Assembly (NCBI GenBank): GCA_020248945.1
Contig: JADCGQ010000044.1
Coordinates: 1 to 63,604, forward strand
Direction of reading: 5' to 3'
Source: Rubrivivax sp.
Lineage (GTDB): Bacteria; Pseudomonadota; Gammaproteobacteria; Burkholderiales; Burkholderiaceae_C
Length of the DNA stretch: 63,604 nt
Within the stretch, counting starts at the first letter, position 1. Every line of letters starts with the position of its first letter. Of the stretch, positions 48,801 to 57,163 are shown piece after piece. The notes under the pieces were generated by a model. It made no database searches. It was not told the origin of the DNA and worked only from the letters and a program-made list of their open reading frames with translations. The position numbers and the translations under genes are program-made.

Positions 48801-49477
48801 GGGTGGTGGCGGCGGGCGCACGCGTGCAGGACGTCGTCAGCTTCGAGCAGTCGGCCGGCTTGCTGCACGTGGACGGCGAGCTGCAGACCGAGGGCCTGCG
48901 CGTGACGGCCGGCCAGGTGTCGGGCCACGGGCGCATCGAAGGGCCGGTGCAGCTGGCGGTGACGGCAGACTTCGCCGAGGCCGGTGCCATCGTGCTGCGG
49001 CCGGGCGCAGAAGGCGGCTTGGGGGGCGGCGTTCTGCGCTTCACCGAGAGGCTGCAACTGGGCATGGGCACGATGCTGGAGTTCGTGATCGGTGCCGATG
49101 CCCAGCTGGCCCGACTTGATCTGCCGGCCGGTGCCGACTTCGACGAAGGGGCGCAGTTGCGCATCGTGCTGGCCGAGGGCTGGCGGCCGACAGTCGACAC
49201 GAGCTGGCTGCTGCTGGGCTACTCGCCCGACACCACCTTCGTGGACGGCTTCTTCGCCCACGTCGCCCCGGGCGCCGGTGTCTACGCCCACACCGAAGCC
49301 GGCGATGACTTCCTGGACGACGTCCAGCTCAGCTTCCAGCTCACGCCCGACGGCGTGGCGGTGACGCTGCTGCCCGTGACGGCCGTACCCGAACCCACGA
49401 CCTACGGGCTGATGCTGGCCGGCCTGGGCCTGGTGGGCTGGCTCAAGCGCCGACGCGAGGCTGCAGCCAGCGCCTGA
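45863..49477 (+). CDS. Giant secreted beta-helix protein with PEP-CTERM anchor
   Basis: A 1204-residue exported protein. Signal peptide (LLAAATLLVLVPWVPQGTALA), then a globular region to about residue 250, then many adhesin-like repeats of the kind NAGTLQTGAATELN, NNGTLIIDN and NNGTLTVNG to about residue 690, which predict a beta-helix. The end is VPEPTTYGLMLAGLGLVGWL followed by KRRREAAA: a PEP motif, membrane helix and basic tail recognised by exosortase. No exosortase is in the window. Likely a surface or matrix protein. Start MIRLPRHLRRQ. Confidence 0.85.
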   Translation: MIRLPRHLRRQHLLAAATLLVLVPWVPQGTALAQAGNQWVNWTSGGPGGASGTMALPTGGSVGVTFSGAVTNVITDNFAEPYWGPAGTYSGSGISTPPPNRDGIFVAGGAGSGTYTISFAEAVNDPVLAIASLGLTTADRSVNIQSSMRFDQPFEVLSNGPNYYAGGQYTNFISVPGTPNILYGTESSGVIRFRGSFTQITWTSPDAELDEFGTVVGTYLFTLGAVPCGEYRLEPLTANAQVRLGCTAYTRGGAFDQQFQLDVNGTLRAETFYTLAGTQNVATSGRTTLQQGGLIAPTAALEVNGRLDNLTALEVAGRLRTHGGSTWGSAGLVVQPMADVVVGGVATLYGATSVNGLLKVAAGGNATTLTPLLVGGTGAQLDVQAGGRLQAVAGLTANSGARLVVGGELIVSNSLELSGAALEVQAGGSLSSRADGNLLATVVNAGTMSFEAGVLQMSAGSLNNGGQFNISGAQVVLQGGVVAQNLTPGRLVLSGSGALGLSGASLTNQGLIDAQDASRLAFQTATVLNAGTLQTGAATELNMIGGTLDNSGTMRVSGYFFNNGVVTNNGQMVFRMDNAEASPFNAGSLVNNGTLIIDNTVLGPSFTNGGILRNQGQFTIEDGTGFDNAGSLFNNGTLTVNGIASISGGSLVQSPSGRLVVNGRLSTEGGLTLDAGSIGGSGVIEGALVLAAGASALPGTSPGTLTVLGAVEIRDGARLELEVGRSGAHDQLRADSLFVSDGGVVALSFIDGLAPDLDQTFEVLQVAPGGTAALRLDTLQGLPAGLRADGYTRDSASGNTLGLAFAPVGATAVQPFETAGEFGLWIEAGQQRYADGALGSLTGPLQVDGTLGLRRDTRFVINEGWVAAGGRLLTSAEQFEHTGRLTVAGEFVQRGQTVAGAVAVETGGRWSNTGSFTLGHPEPTALPVFRNAGEVSHTGGHWRNQAAGGERPLIDNTAGGRFDIAAGMSGAVDVRNAGRWVVAAGARVQDVVSFEQSAGLLHVDGELQTEGLRVTAGQVSGHGRIEGPVQLAVTADFAEAGAIVLRPGAEGGLGGGVLRFTERLQLGMGTMLEFVIGADAQLARLDLPAGADFDEGAQLRIVLAEGWRPTVDTSWLLLGYSPDTTFVDGFFAHVAPGAGVYAHTEAGDDFLDDVQLSFQLTPDGVAVTLLPVTAVPEPTTYGLMLAGLGLVGWLKRRREAAASA

Positions 49478-49853
49478 GCGCCACCCCCGGCTGCGCGCCC
49501 AGCGCCGCCGCGGCGGCGTTGGCGTGCGAGATCACGCCCGTGGCCAGCGTGGACGCCGCCTCGCCGATGCGTGCGCTGGTGTGCGCCACCGTGCAGGCGG
49601 CGATGCCGTGCGCCTGCAAAAGCGGCAGCGCCGCGATGCCGGCTTCATCGAGCCCCACGCCCGCGTCGTTGAACACCGCCAGCCGCACCCGCGCCTCGAT
49701 GGCAAAGCGGCCGGCGCTGACGCCCCCGTGCGAGCCGCTCACCACCACCTGGCCTGGCGGGCCGCCCACGGCTTCGGTGATGCTGTCGAACAGGCAGAAC
49801 TGCGCGCCGGAATGGAAAAAGCCGCCCGGGCGGGCGGCTTCGTCGTGCGACAT
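49443..49853 (-). CDS. Conserved hypothetical protein with a terminator-like hairpin in its 5-prime end
   Basis: A 136-residue cytosolic protein: VVVSGSHGGVSAGRFAIEAR, then RLAVFNDAGVGLDEAGIAAL, then IAACTVAHTSARIGEAASTL. The strongly patterned Gly/Ser/Asp loops suggest an enzyme or nucleotide-binding fold, but I do not recognise a named function. Start MSHDEAARPGG, 11 bases after the stop of the Bug gene. Codons 6-12 form a strong terminator hairpin for that gene, so expression may depend on read-through. The 3-prime end overlaps the giant PEP-CTERM gene by 35 bases, tail to tail. Confidence 0.75.
   Translation of the reverse strand: MSHDEAARPGGFFHSGAQFCLFDSITEAVGGPPGQVVVSGSHGGVSAGRFAIEARVRLAVFNDAGVGLDEAGIAALPLLQAHGIAACTVAHTSARIGEAASTLATGVISHANAAAAALGAQPGVALRRWLQPRVGA
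49816..49840 (-). terminator. Intrinsic terminator-like hairpin inside a gene start
   Basis: Read on the minus strand: GCCGCCC, loop GCCC, GGGCGGC, then TTTTT. The stem has seven G-C pairs, extended by AA/TT. It lies 25 bases after the stop of the Bug gene, ideal as its terminator, yet within codons 6-13 of the following gene. Confidence 0.75.
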
Positions 49854-49864
49854 GGGCGAGCTGC

Positions 49865-50833
49865 TCAGTCGGCGTACTGGCCGGCCGCCTTGATGACCGG
49901 ACCCCACTTGTTGATCTCGGCCTCGACGAAGCGCTTGTGCTCGGCCGGGTTGTTGCGGGCGTCGTTGATGATCACCGCGCCCAGCGACTCCATGCTGGTG
50001 ACGAAGGCCGTGTCCTTGATGGCGGCCTTCAGGGCCGTGTTCACGCGCGTCAGCACCGGAGCCGGCGTGCCCTTGGGGGCGTACAGGCCGTGCCAGACGC
50101 CGACGTTGAAGCCCTTCAGGCCCGATTCGTCCAGCGTGGGCAGCGTGTTCAGGCCCGGCGTGCTCAGGCGGCGGCTGCTCGTCACGGCGAAGGCCTTCAC
50201 CTTGCCGCCGGTGATCTGCGCCGTGGTGTTGGTGGTCTGGTCGCACATCAGGTCGACCTGGCCGCCGAGCAGGTCGGTCATGGCCGGGCCCGTGCCCTTG
50301 TACGGGATGGTGGTCATGTCGATCTTGACGGCCTGCTGGAACAGCAGCCCGCACAGGTGCGACGCAGCGCCCAGGCCCGCATTGGCCAGGTTGATCTTGC
50401 CTTTGTTCGCCTCCAGCCACTTCACGAGTTCGGCGTAGTTGTTCGCCGGCAGTGTGGTGCGGCCCACGAGCGTCATGGGCACGTCGTTGATCATGCCGAC
50501 GTACTCGAAGTCGTCGAGCGTCTTGTAGGGCAGGTTGCGGTACAGGGCCGGGCTCGTGGCCATGCCGATGTGGTGCAGCAGGAAGGTGTGACCGTCGGCT
50601 GCGGCCTTGGCCACGCGGCCAGCGCCCAGCGTGCCGCCGGCGCCGCCGACGTTCTCGACGATGACGGTCGAGTTCGGGATGTTCTTCTGCATCGCCACGG
50701 CGAAGTCGCGCGCCACCTTGTCGGTGGGGCCGCCCGCCGCGAACGGCACGACGATGGTGATGGGCTTCTCAGGCCAGGCCATGGCGGCGCCGGACAGGAC
50801 GATGGCGGCCAGGGCAACGAGGGTCTTTTTCAC
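49865..50833 (-). CDS. Bug/TctC-family periplasmic binding protein
   Basis: A 322-residue binding protein with signal peptide (MKKTLVALAAIVLSGAAMAW). PITIVVPFAAGGPTDKVARD, VENVGGAGGTLGAGRVAKAA and TTIPYKGTGPAMTDLLGGQV are Bug-family markers. Ligand unknown, probably a carboxylate. No TctA/TctB carrier genes are near, as is common for the expanded Bug family of Burkholderiales. Confidence 0.93.
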   Translation of the reverse strand: MKKTLVALAAIVLSGAAMAWPEKPITIVVPFAAGGPTDKVARDFAVAMQKNIPNSTVIVENVGGAGGTLGAGRVAKAAADGHTFLLHHIGMATSPALYRNLPYKTLDDFEYVGMINDVPMTLVGRTTLPANNYAELVKWLEANKGKINLANAGLGAASHLCGLLFQQAVKIDMTTIPYKGTGPAMTDLLGGQVDLMCDQTTNTTAQITGGKVKAFAVTSSRRLSTPGLNTLPTLDESGLKGFNVGVWHGLYAPKGTPAPVLTRVNTALKAAIKDTAFVTSMESLGAVIINDARNNPAEHKRFVEAEINKWGPVIKAAGQYAD

Positions 50834-50948
50834 GGGCTTGTCTCCGCAGATGGTGTTACGCGAGGCGCGATGGTAGGCAAGCTGCCCGGAACCGCCGCGT
50901 GGAAACTACCTATCCCCGGCAGGAACGTGGAGAAGTCGGCGCCGCGGC

Positions 50949-52244
50949 TCAGCGGTAGCTGCGGGCGTCTTCGATCACCTTGCCGTCGTTGGGCAGGCTG
51001 CCGGGCTCGACGAGCTCGATGTCGGCGCGCAGCTTGGTCAGGTCGCGCACGCTCAGGGCCACGGCGTCGGCCAGGCCGGCCGGGCGCGTGGTGGCTTCCA
51101 CGCGCAGCGTGAGGGTGTCGGCGGCCATCTCGCCGGCCACCACCAGGCGGCCGCGGCCGAGCTCGGGGTGGCGCTTCAGCACCTCGGCCACCTGGGCCGG
51201 GTGCACGAACATCCCGCGCACCTTGGCGGTCTGGTCGGCGCGGCCCATCCAGCCCTTGATGCGGCGGTTGCTGCGGCCGGTGGGGCAGGGCCCGGGCAGC
51301 ATGGCCGAGAGATCGCCAGTGCCGAAGCGCAGCATCGGGTAGTCGGGCGTGAACACGGTGACGACGACCTCGCCCACCTCGCCGTCGGGCAGCGGATCGC
51401 CGGTGCCCGGGCGAACGATCTCCACCAGCACGCCTTCATCGACCACCAGGCCTTGTCGCGCGCTGGTTTCGTAGGCGATGACACCCACGTCGGCCGTGCC
51501 GTAGGTCTGGTAGCCCGCGACGCCACGCTCGGCCAGCCAGTCGCGCAGGCTGGGCGGGAAGGCTTCGCCGCTGACGAGCGCCTTCTTCAGGTGCGGCAGC
51601 GCCACGCCGAGCTCGGCCGCTTTCTCGAGCAGGATGCGCAGGAAGCTCGGCGTGCCGGCATAGGCGTCGGGCCGCAGATGCTGCATGGCTTGCAGCTGCT
51701 GTTCGGTCTGTCCGGTGCCGCCCGGGAACACGGTGCAGCCGAGCGCGAGCGCGCCGCTTTCCATGATCCACGCGCCGGGTGTGAGGTGGTAGCTGAAGCT
51801 GTTGTGAACCAGGTCGCCGGCCTCGAAGCCGGCGGCCTGCATGGCGCGCGCGGTGCGCCAGTAGTCGGCCGCTTCGCCTTCGGGCTCGTAGATGGGGCCG
51901 GGTGACTGGTACACGCGCCGGGCCCGGCGCAGGCCGCGTGCCAGGCCGGCAGCGCGCCAGCCGATGGCGCTGTAGCCGCCGAACGGGTCGGCCTCGCCCG
52001 CCGCCCGCGCGGCCTGCTGGCGCTCGAACAGCTGCTGCTTGTGCGTGACGGGCACGCGCGCCAGCGCCTCGCGGCTGGTGATGGACGCGGCGTCGATGCC
52101 GGCCAGCGCCGCGGCCAGCGCCGGCACGGCCTGCGCGGCGCGCACCTGCGCCGGCAGTGCGGCCATCAGTGCCGCTTCGCGCACGGCGGGGTCGCGCAGG
52201 GCCAGGGGATCGATCGCGTGGGGGGCGGGGGTGAGGGCGTTCAC
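50949..52244 (-). CDS. PaaK-like AMP-binding protein with altered P-loop
   Basis: A 431-residue adenylate-forming protein of the phenylacetate-CoA ligase type. ALVSGEAFPPSLRDWLAERG and YQTYGTADVGVIAYET are typical, as are FGTGDLSAML and GRADQTAKVRGMFVHPAQV at the C-terminal hinge. The ATP phosphate loop of PaaK (SSGTTGKP) is replaced by YQSPGPIYEPEG at 112-123, so ATP use may differ. Last gene of the liv-type cluster; start overlaps the YjbR gene stop by four bases. Confidence 0.85.
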   Translation of the reverse strand: MNALTPAPHAIDPLALRDPAVREAALMAALPAQVRAAQAVPALAAALAGIDAASITSREALARVPVTHKQQLFERQQAARAAGEADPFGGYSAIGWRAAGLARGLRRARRVYQSPGPIYEPEGEAADYWRTARAMQAAGFEAGDLVHNSFSYHLTPGAWIMESGALALGCTVFPGGTGQTEQQLQAMQHLRPDAYAGTPSFLRILLEKAAELGVALPHLKKALVSGEAFPPSLRDWLAERGVAGYQTYGTADVGVIAYETSARQGLVVDEGVLVEIVRPGTGDPLPDGEVGEVVVTVFTPDYPMLRFGTGDLSAMLPGPCPTGRSNRRIKGWMGRADQTAKVRGMFVHPAQVAEVLKRHPELGRGRLVVAGEMAADTLTLRVEATTRPAGLADAVALSVRDLTKLRADIELVEPGSLPNDGKVIEDARSYR

Positions 52245-52630
52245 AGCAGTCCGAGTTCGCGTTGCAGCTTCTTCGTCAGCCCGGCCGCGACCAGCGCGTG
52301 CGAGCGGCGGACAAGCTCGTCCAGGTCAGCGGCCGCAAGGCCATGCGGGTGTCGCACCTGCACCCACTTAGCGCGGGCCAGGTAGGGTGCCGGCGTCACG
52401 CCCGGCACCGCGGTGAGTTCGAGAAAACGCTCGGCATCGACCTTGAAGTTGATGACGCGCGCCACGCCCGATGCATCGGGCTGGGTGTCGAGCAGGTAGA
52501 TGGCGAACATCTTCTCGCCGACGCTGTGCACGAGGTCGGCGCCCCACTTCACGCTCTCGGTGGCGCCGGGCAACGTGGCGCTCAGCGCGCGCTGGGGTTC
52601 GAAGTCTGCCGAGGCGCGTCGGGTGGCCAT
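52241..52630 (-). CDS. MmcQ/YjbR-family protein
   Basis: A 129-residue protein of the YjbR fold: ALSATLPGATESVKWGADLV near the start and YLARAKWVQVRHP in the second half are the expected patterns. YjbR proteins have a CyaY-like DNA-binding fold; their role is unknown. Overlaps the PaaK-like gene by four bases. Confidence 0.85.
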   Translation of the reverse strand: MATRRASADFEPQRALSATLPGATESVKWGADLVHSVGEKMFAIYLLDTQPDASGVARVINFKVDAERFLELTAVPGVTPAPYLARAKWVQVRHPHGLAAADLDELVRRSHALVAAGLTKKLQRELGLL

Positions 52631-52643
52631 CCTGCGCGATCGC

Positions 52644-52949
52644 TCAGTCTTCGCCGGCTTCCCAGCGGGCCAGGCGCTTCTTCAGGTCGTCGAGCCACTT
52701 GCGCTGCTCGCCGGCGTTCTTGAGCGTGCTGCGGTCCCACTCGGGCGTGAGCGCCAGCTTGCGCGCCAGCCGCGCATCGATGGCGGCACCGTTGACCACG
52801 AGCTCGGCCACGCGCTTGCCGCGCAGCTCGAAGCCGGGCCCGCGTTCGGCCAGCTTCGCATCGCGCAAGGCACGCTTCATCTGCGCGTGGGCGTGCTCGG
52901 CGTTGAACGGGGGCAGCGCGAAGCCACCGATGTCGTCATCGCTGCTCAT
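52644..52949 (-). CDS. Hypothetical 101-residue protein
   Basis: A short charged protein, MSSDDDIGGFALPPFNAEHA at the start and WLDDLKKRLARWEAGED at the end; it has helices and no membrane segment. I do not recognise it. It overlaps the livF stop by four bases and lies 13 bases before the YjbR gene, so it belongs to the operon. The Lys/Arg/Glu-rich helices suggest an interaction role. Confidence 0.72.
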   Translation of the reverse strand: MSSDDDIGGFALPPFNAEHAHAQMKRALRDAKLAERGPGFELRGKRVAELVVNGAAIDARLARKLALTPEWDRSTLKNAGEQRKWLDDLKKRLARWEAGED

Positions 52950-53752
52950 GACAGCCAGCGCTTGCGCCGCTTGTAGCTCTTCACGTCGCGGAAGCTCTTG
53001 CGGTCACCGCCGCCCATGCCGAGGTAGAACTCCTTGACGTCCTCGTTCTCGCGCAGCGACTTGGCTTCGCCGTCCATCACGATGCGGCCGTTCTCGAGGA
53101 TGTAGCCGTAGTCGGAGTAGCGCAGCGCCATGTTGGTGTTCTGCTCGGCCAGCAGGAAGGTGGTCTTCTCCTTGGTGTTGAGGTCCTTCACGATCTCGAA
53201 CACCTCTTCCACGATCTGCGGCGCCAGGCCCATGCTGGGCTCGTCGAGCAGCACCATCTTCGGGTTGGCCATCAGCGCGCGGCCGATGGCGCACATCTGC
53301 TGCTCGCCGCCCGAGGTGTAGGCGGCCTGGCTGGTGCGCCGCGTCTTCAGGCGCGGGAAGTAGTTGTAGACCTTCTCCAGCGTGGCGTTGACGGCGCCCT
53401 TGCCGTCCTTGCGGGTGTAGGCGCCGGTCATCAGGTTCTCTTCGATCGTGAGGTGCGCGAAGCAGTGCCGCCCCTCCATGACCTGCACCACACCGCGCTG
53501 CACCATGTCGGCGGTGGAGAGCTTCTCGATGCGCTCGCCGCGCAGCTCGATCGAGCCCTTGGTGACCTCGCCACGCTCGCCGGCGAGCAGGTTGCTCACC
53601 GCGCGCAGCGTGGTCGTCTTGCCCGCGCCGTTGCCGCCGAGCAGTGCGACCACGCCGCCCTCGGGCACCCGCAGCGAGACGCCCTTGAGCACGAGGATCA
53701 CATGGTTGTAGATGACCTCGATGCCATTGACGTTGAGCAAGATGGTGCTCAT
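52946..53752 (-). CDS. livF: ABC transporter ATP-binding protein, LivF type
   Basis: One of two ATPases of a branched-chain-amino-acid-type importer. 268 residues: Walker A GGNGAGKTTT, signature YTSGGEQQMC (instead of LSGGQQ), Walker B MVLLDEPSMGL. The C-terminal extension FRDVKSYKRRKRWLS is basic and not part of the standard LivF fold. It lies after the binding-protein gene. Confidence 0.92.
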   Translation of the reverse strand: MSTILLNVNGIEVIYNHVILVLKGVSLRVPEGGVVALLGGNGAGKTTTLRAVSNLLAGERGEVTKGSIELRGERIEKLSTADMVQRGVVQVMEGRHCFAHLTIEENLMTGAYTRKDGKGAVNATLEKVYNYFPRLKTRRTSQAAYTSGGEQQMCAIGRALMANPKMVLLDEPSMGLAPQIVEEVFEIVKDLNTKEKTTFLLAEQNTNMALRYSDYGYILENGRIVMDGEAKSLRENEDVKEFYLGMGGGDRKSFRDVKSYKRRKRWLS

Positions 53753-53774
53753 GCAGGTGCCCTCGGCTGTGGTG

Positions 53775-55100
53775 TCAGGACTGGCAGTCCTTGGGATCGC
53801 GCTTCGTCAGCTTCTTTTCGGCCGCATAACGCTCGGCCGAGCTGCGCACCATCGGCTTGATGATCTGCTCGTCGGCCTGCAGCCAGTCGGAGGCCCAGGT
53901 GAACTTGGCACCGTCCCAGGTGTGCACACGGGCCCAGGCCGAGCCCATGTGGTCGAAGCAGCTGGTCGACACCGGGCGCATCACGCCCTTGAAGCCGAGT
54001 GCGTCGAGCTTGGGCTGCGTGAGGTTGAGGTTCTCGTAGCCCCAGCGTGCCTGCTCGCCGGTGACGACCTTGCCCTTGCCGAAGCGCTCTTGCGCTGCAC
54101 GCACGCCTTCCACGGCCAGCATCGCGCCGACCACGCCGCGCATGTACAGCACCTGGCCGACTTCGTCCTTCGGGCCCGTGCCCTGGCCCTTGGCGTGCAC
54201 CTTGTCGAGGATCTCCTTCACCACCGCGGCCTGCGGCTCGGCACCGTGCTGCATCATGACCGCGCTGTAGCCTTTGGCGGCGGCACCGATGTCCTTCAGG
54301 TCGGGTTCGGCGCCGCTCCACCAGGTGCCGAACATCTTCTCGCGCGGGTAGCCCGTGGCCACGGCTTCCTTGATGGCGGTGGCCGTCATCACGCCCCAGG
54401 TCTGCATCACCACGAAGTCGGGGCGCTGCTGGCGCACCTGCAGCCACACGGCCTTCTGCTCCACGCCCGGCGCCGGCACCGGCAGCAGCTGGACCTCGAA
54501 GCCGTGCATCTTGCGGCGCTCATCGATGATGGGCAGCAGCTCCTTGCCGAAGGGGCTGTCGTGGTAGACGACGGCGATCTTCTTGCCGCGCAGCTTGTCC
54601 CAGCCGCCTTCCTGCTTGGCGATGTGCTGCAGCACCGTGTCGCCGGCCACCCAGTAGTGGCCGATCAGCGGGAAGTTCCACTTGAAGATGCTGCCGTCCT
54701 GGCTGTCGCTGCGGCCGTAGCCCGAGGTGATCATCGGGATCTTGTCGGCGGGCACCTTCTCGGTGAGCGCGAAGGTGATGCCGGTGGACAGCGGCTGGAA
54801 CACCGTCGCGCCGCCGTGCTTGCCCTTGAGGCGCTCGTAGCACTCAACGCCGCGGTCGGTGGCGTAGGCCGTCTCGCACTCTTCGACCAGCGTCTTCACG
54901 CCGTTGATGCCGCCGCGCACGTTGACGAGCTTCATGTAGTCGGCGTAGCCGTTGGCAAACGGCGTGGCGTTCGGCGCCACCGGGCCGGTGCGGCCGGTGA
55001 GGCTGGGGAAGAACTGCACCTTCTCCTGCGCGTAGGCATGGGGTGCCAGGGTGCCGGCCATCGCCAGCGTGGCGGCCAGGGCCAGGGTCTTGAGCTTCAT
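53775..55100 (-). CDS. livK: ABC transporter substrate-binding protein, LivK type
   Basis: A 441-residue periplasmic binding protein (signal MKLKTLALAATLAMAGTLAP). Family patterns FFPSLTGRTGPVAPNATPFA and KIAVVYHDSPFGKELLPI mark the amide/aromatic-acid branch rather than leucine. Ligand probably an acid later activated by the ligases of this cluster; that is inference. Confidence 0.9.
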   Translation of the reverse strand: MKLKTLALAATLAMAGTLAPHAYAQEKVQFFPSLTGRTGPVAPNATPFANGYADYMKLVNVRGGINGVKTLVEECETAYATDRGVECYERLKGKHGGATVFQPLSTGITFALTEKVPADKIPMITSGYGRSDSQDGSIFKWNFPLIGHYWVAGDTVLQHIAKQEGGWDKLRGKKIAVVYHDSPFGKELLPIIDERRKMHGFEVQLLPVPAPGVEQKAVWLQVRQQRPDFVVMQTWGVMTATAIKEAVATGYPREKMFGTWWSGAEPDLKDIGAAAKGYSAVMMQHGAEPQAAVVKEILDKVHAKGQGTGPKDEVGQVLYMRGVVGAMLAVEGVRAAQERFGKGKVVTGEQARWGYENLNLTQPKLDALGFKGVMRPVSTSCFDHMGSAWARVHTWDGAKFTWASDWLQADEQIIKPMVRSSAERYAAEKKLTKRDPKDCQS

Positions 55101-55146
55101 GGTGTTTGTCTCCGTTGGGCAGTGGGTGGGGCGTTCAATGAGGCGG

Positions 55147-56223
55147 TCAGTGAGGGAAAGGCCACAGCCGCATCTTTTCCTTGGCGGTCGACCAGAGTCG
55201 CGCCAGGCCGTGCGGTTCGACGATCAGGAAAAAAACGATCAGCGCGCCGAAGATCATCAGCTCGGTGTGCGCAATGGCCGCGGTGCTGATCGTCACGCCG
55301 ACGACAGCCCCGAGCGCGGGCAGGAACTGGTTCAGGAAGATCGGCAGGATGACGATGAACGCGGCGCCGAAAAAGCTGCCCATGATGGAGCCGAGGCCGC
55401 CGATGATGATCATGAACAGCAGCTGGAACGAGCGGTCGATGCTGAAGGCCGCCGGCTCCCAAGAGCCCAGGTGCACGAAGCCCCACAGCGCGCCGGCCAC
55501 GCCGACGAAGAAGCCGCTGACCGCAAACGCCGTGAGCTTGGCGTACACCGGGCGGATGCCGATGACGGAGGCGGCCACGTCCATGTCGCGGATGGCCATC
55601 CACTCGCGGCCGATGTGGCTGCGCACCAGGTTCTTGGCCATCCAGGCAAAGACGATCAGGATGCCCAGGCACAGCAGGTACTTCTCGTGCGGCTGGTCGA
55701 TGGCGATGCCAAACAGGTTCAGGCCGCTCACCGACACCGAGCCCGAAGGCGAGTTGTTGGTGAACCACGAGATGCGCAGGAAGGCCCAGTCGACGAAGAA
55801 CTGCGCCGCCAGCGTGGCCACCGCCAGGTACAGGCCCTTGATGCGCAGGCTGGGTATGCCGAACAGCACGCCCACCACCATGGCGCACACGCCACCCAGG
55901 AGGATGGCCACCAGCAGCGGCATGCCGTCGAGGCGCACCATGAAGTTGTAGGCCGCGTAGGCGCCGACCGCCATGAAGGCGCCGGTGCCCAGCGAGACCT
56001 GGCCGCAGTAGCCGACGAGGATGTTCAGTCCGAGCGCGGCCAGCGAGAGGATGAGAAAGGGGATGAGGATGGCGCGGAAGGCGTACTCATCGGCCAGCAG
56101 CGGCACGCCGATCACGGCAATGGCCAGCAGCAGGCTGATGCCGACCCGGTCTTGCGTGATCGGGAAGACCTGCGAGTCCTTGGTGTAGGTGGTCTTGAAC
56201 TGACCGTTTTCTCTGTACAGCAT
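55147..56223 (-). CDS. livM: ABC transporter permease, LivM type
   Basis: A 358-residue permease with about eight to ten membrane segments. GQVSLGTGAFMAVGAYAAY and REWMAIRDMDVAASVIGI (the EAA-like coupling loop) are clear. Start MLYRENGQF, three bases after the livH stop. Confidence 0.92.
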   Translation of the reverse strand: MLYRENGQFKTTYTKDSQVFPITQDRVGISLLLAIAVIGVPLLADEYAFRAILIPFLILSLAALGLNILVGYCGQVSLGTGAFMAVGAYAAYNFMVRLDGMPLLVAILLGGVCAMVVGVLFGIPSLRIKGLYLAVATLAAQFFVDWAFLRISWFTNNSPSGSVSVSGLNLFGIAIDQPHEKYLLCLGILIVFAWMAKNLVRSHIGREWMAIRDMDVAASVIGIRPVYAKLTAFAVSGFFVGVAGALWGFVHLGSWEPAAFSIDRSFQLLFMIIIGGLGSIMGSFFGAAFIVILPIFLNQFLPALGAVVGVTISTAAIAHTELMIFGALIVFFLIVEPHGLARLWSTAKEKMRLWPFPH

Positions 56224-56226
56224 GGT

Positions 56227-57156
56227 TCAGACCCGGTCGATGATTTTTTCGCCGAACAGGCCCTGCGGCCGCACCAGCAGCACGAAGAGCACCAGCACGT
56301 AGGCGAACCAGATCTCGATGCCGCCGCCGAGCAGGGGCCCGAGGTAGACCTCGGAGACCTTCTCGCCCACGCCGATGATCAGCCCGCCGACGATGGCGCC
56401 GGGCACGCTGGTGAGCCCGCCCAGAATGACGACCGGCAGCGCCTTCAGCGCCAGCAGGCTCAAGGAGAACTGCACGCCCAGCTTGCTGCCCCAGATCATG
56501 CCGGCCACCAGCGCCACGAAGCCGGCCACGCTCCACACGATCACCCACACGCGGTTGAGCGGGATGCCGATGCTCTGTGCGGCCTGGTGGTCGTCGGCCA
56601 CGGCACGCAGCGCGCGGCCGGTGGGCGTCTTCTGGAAGAAGATGCTGAGCGCGATCACCAGCGTGGCCGCGATCGCCGCCGCGTAGAGGTCTTCCTTGTT
56701 GACGAGCACGCCCCCCTGGAAGGTGCTCTCGAACAGGAACAGCGGGTCCTTCGGCAGGCCGATGTCGATCTTGTAGATGGCGCTGCCGAAGACCGTCTGG
56801 CCGAAGCCGTCGAGGAAGTAGGTGATGCCCAGCGTGGCCATCAGCAGCGTGATGGCCTCCTGGTTGACCATCTTGCCCAGCACCAGCCGTTCGATCAGCC
56901 AGGCCACGATGATCATCACCACCAGCGCGCCGGCAAAGGCCAGCAGGTTGGCCAGCAGCTTGCTGTCGAAGCCCAGCAGCGCCGGGAACCATTCCGAGAA
57001 ACGCGCCATCGCCAGTGCCGCGAACAGCACCATCGCGCCTTGAGCGAAGTTGAAGACCCCGCTGGCCTTGAAGATGAGCACGAAGCCCAGCGCGATGAGC
57101 GAATACAGCATGCCGCTCATCAGCCCGCCGATCACCGTCTCGATGAAGAAGCCCAT
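56227..57156 (-). CDS. livH: ABC transporter permease, LivH type
   Basis: A 309-residue permease: FNFAQGAMVLFAALAMAR near residue 36 and GRALRAVADDHQAAQSIGI near residue 185 are the family motifs. Start MGFFIETVIGGLMSG. A GC-rich repeat element separates it from livG upstream. Confidence 0.93.
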   Translation of the reverse strand: MGFFIETVIGGLMSGMLYSLIALGFVLIFKASGVFNFAQGAMVLFAALAMARFSEWFPALLGFDSKLLANLLAFAGALVVMIIVAWLIERLVLGKMVNQEAITLLMATLGITYFLDGFGQTVFGSAIYKIDIGLPKDPLFLFESTFQGGVLVNKEDLYAAAIAATLVIALSIFFQKTPTGRALRAVADDHQAAQSIGIPLNRVWVIVWSVAGFVALVAGMIWGSKLGVQFSLSLLALKALPVVILGGLTSVPGAIVGGLIIGVGEKVSEVYLGPLLGGGIEIWFAYVLVLFVLLVRPQGLFGEKIIDRV

Positions 57157-57163
57157 GGTTACT

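Noticed and set aside
45611..49291. A 1226-codon open frame on the minus strand opposite the PEP-CTERM gene
   Set aside because: It is a by-product of high GC and codon bias. Its translation is rich in Arg, His, Ala and Gly with no domain, and the plus strand gene has a signal peptide, repeats and a sorting signal.
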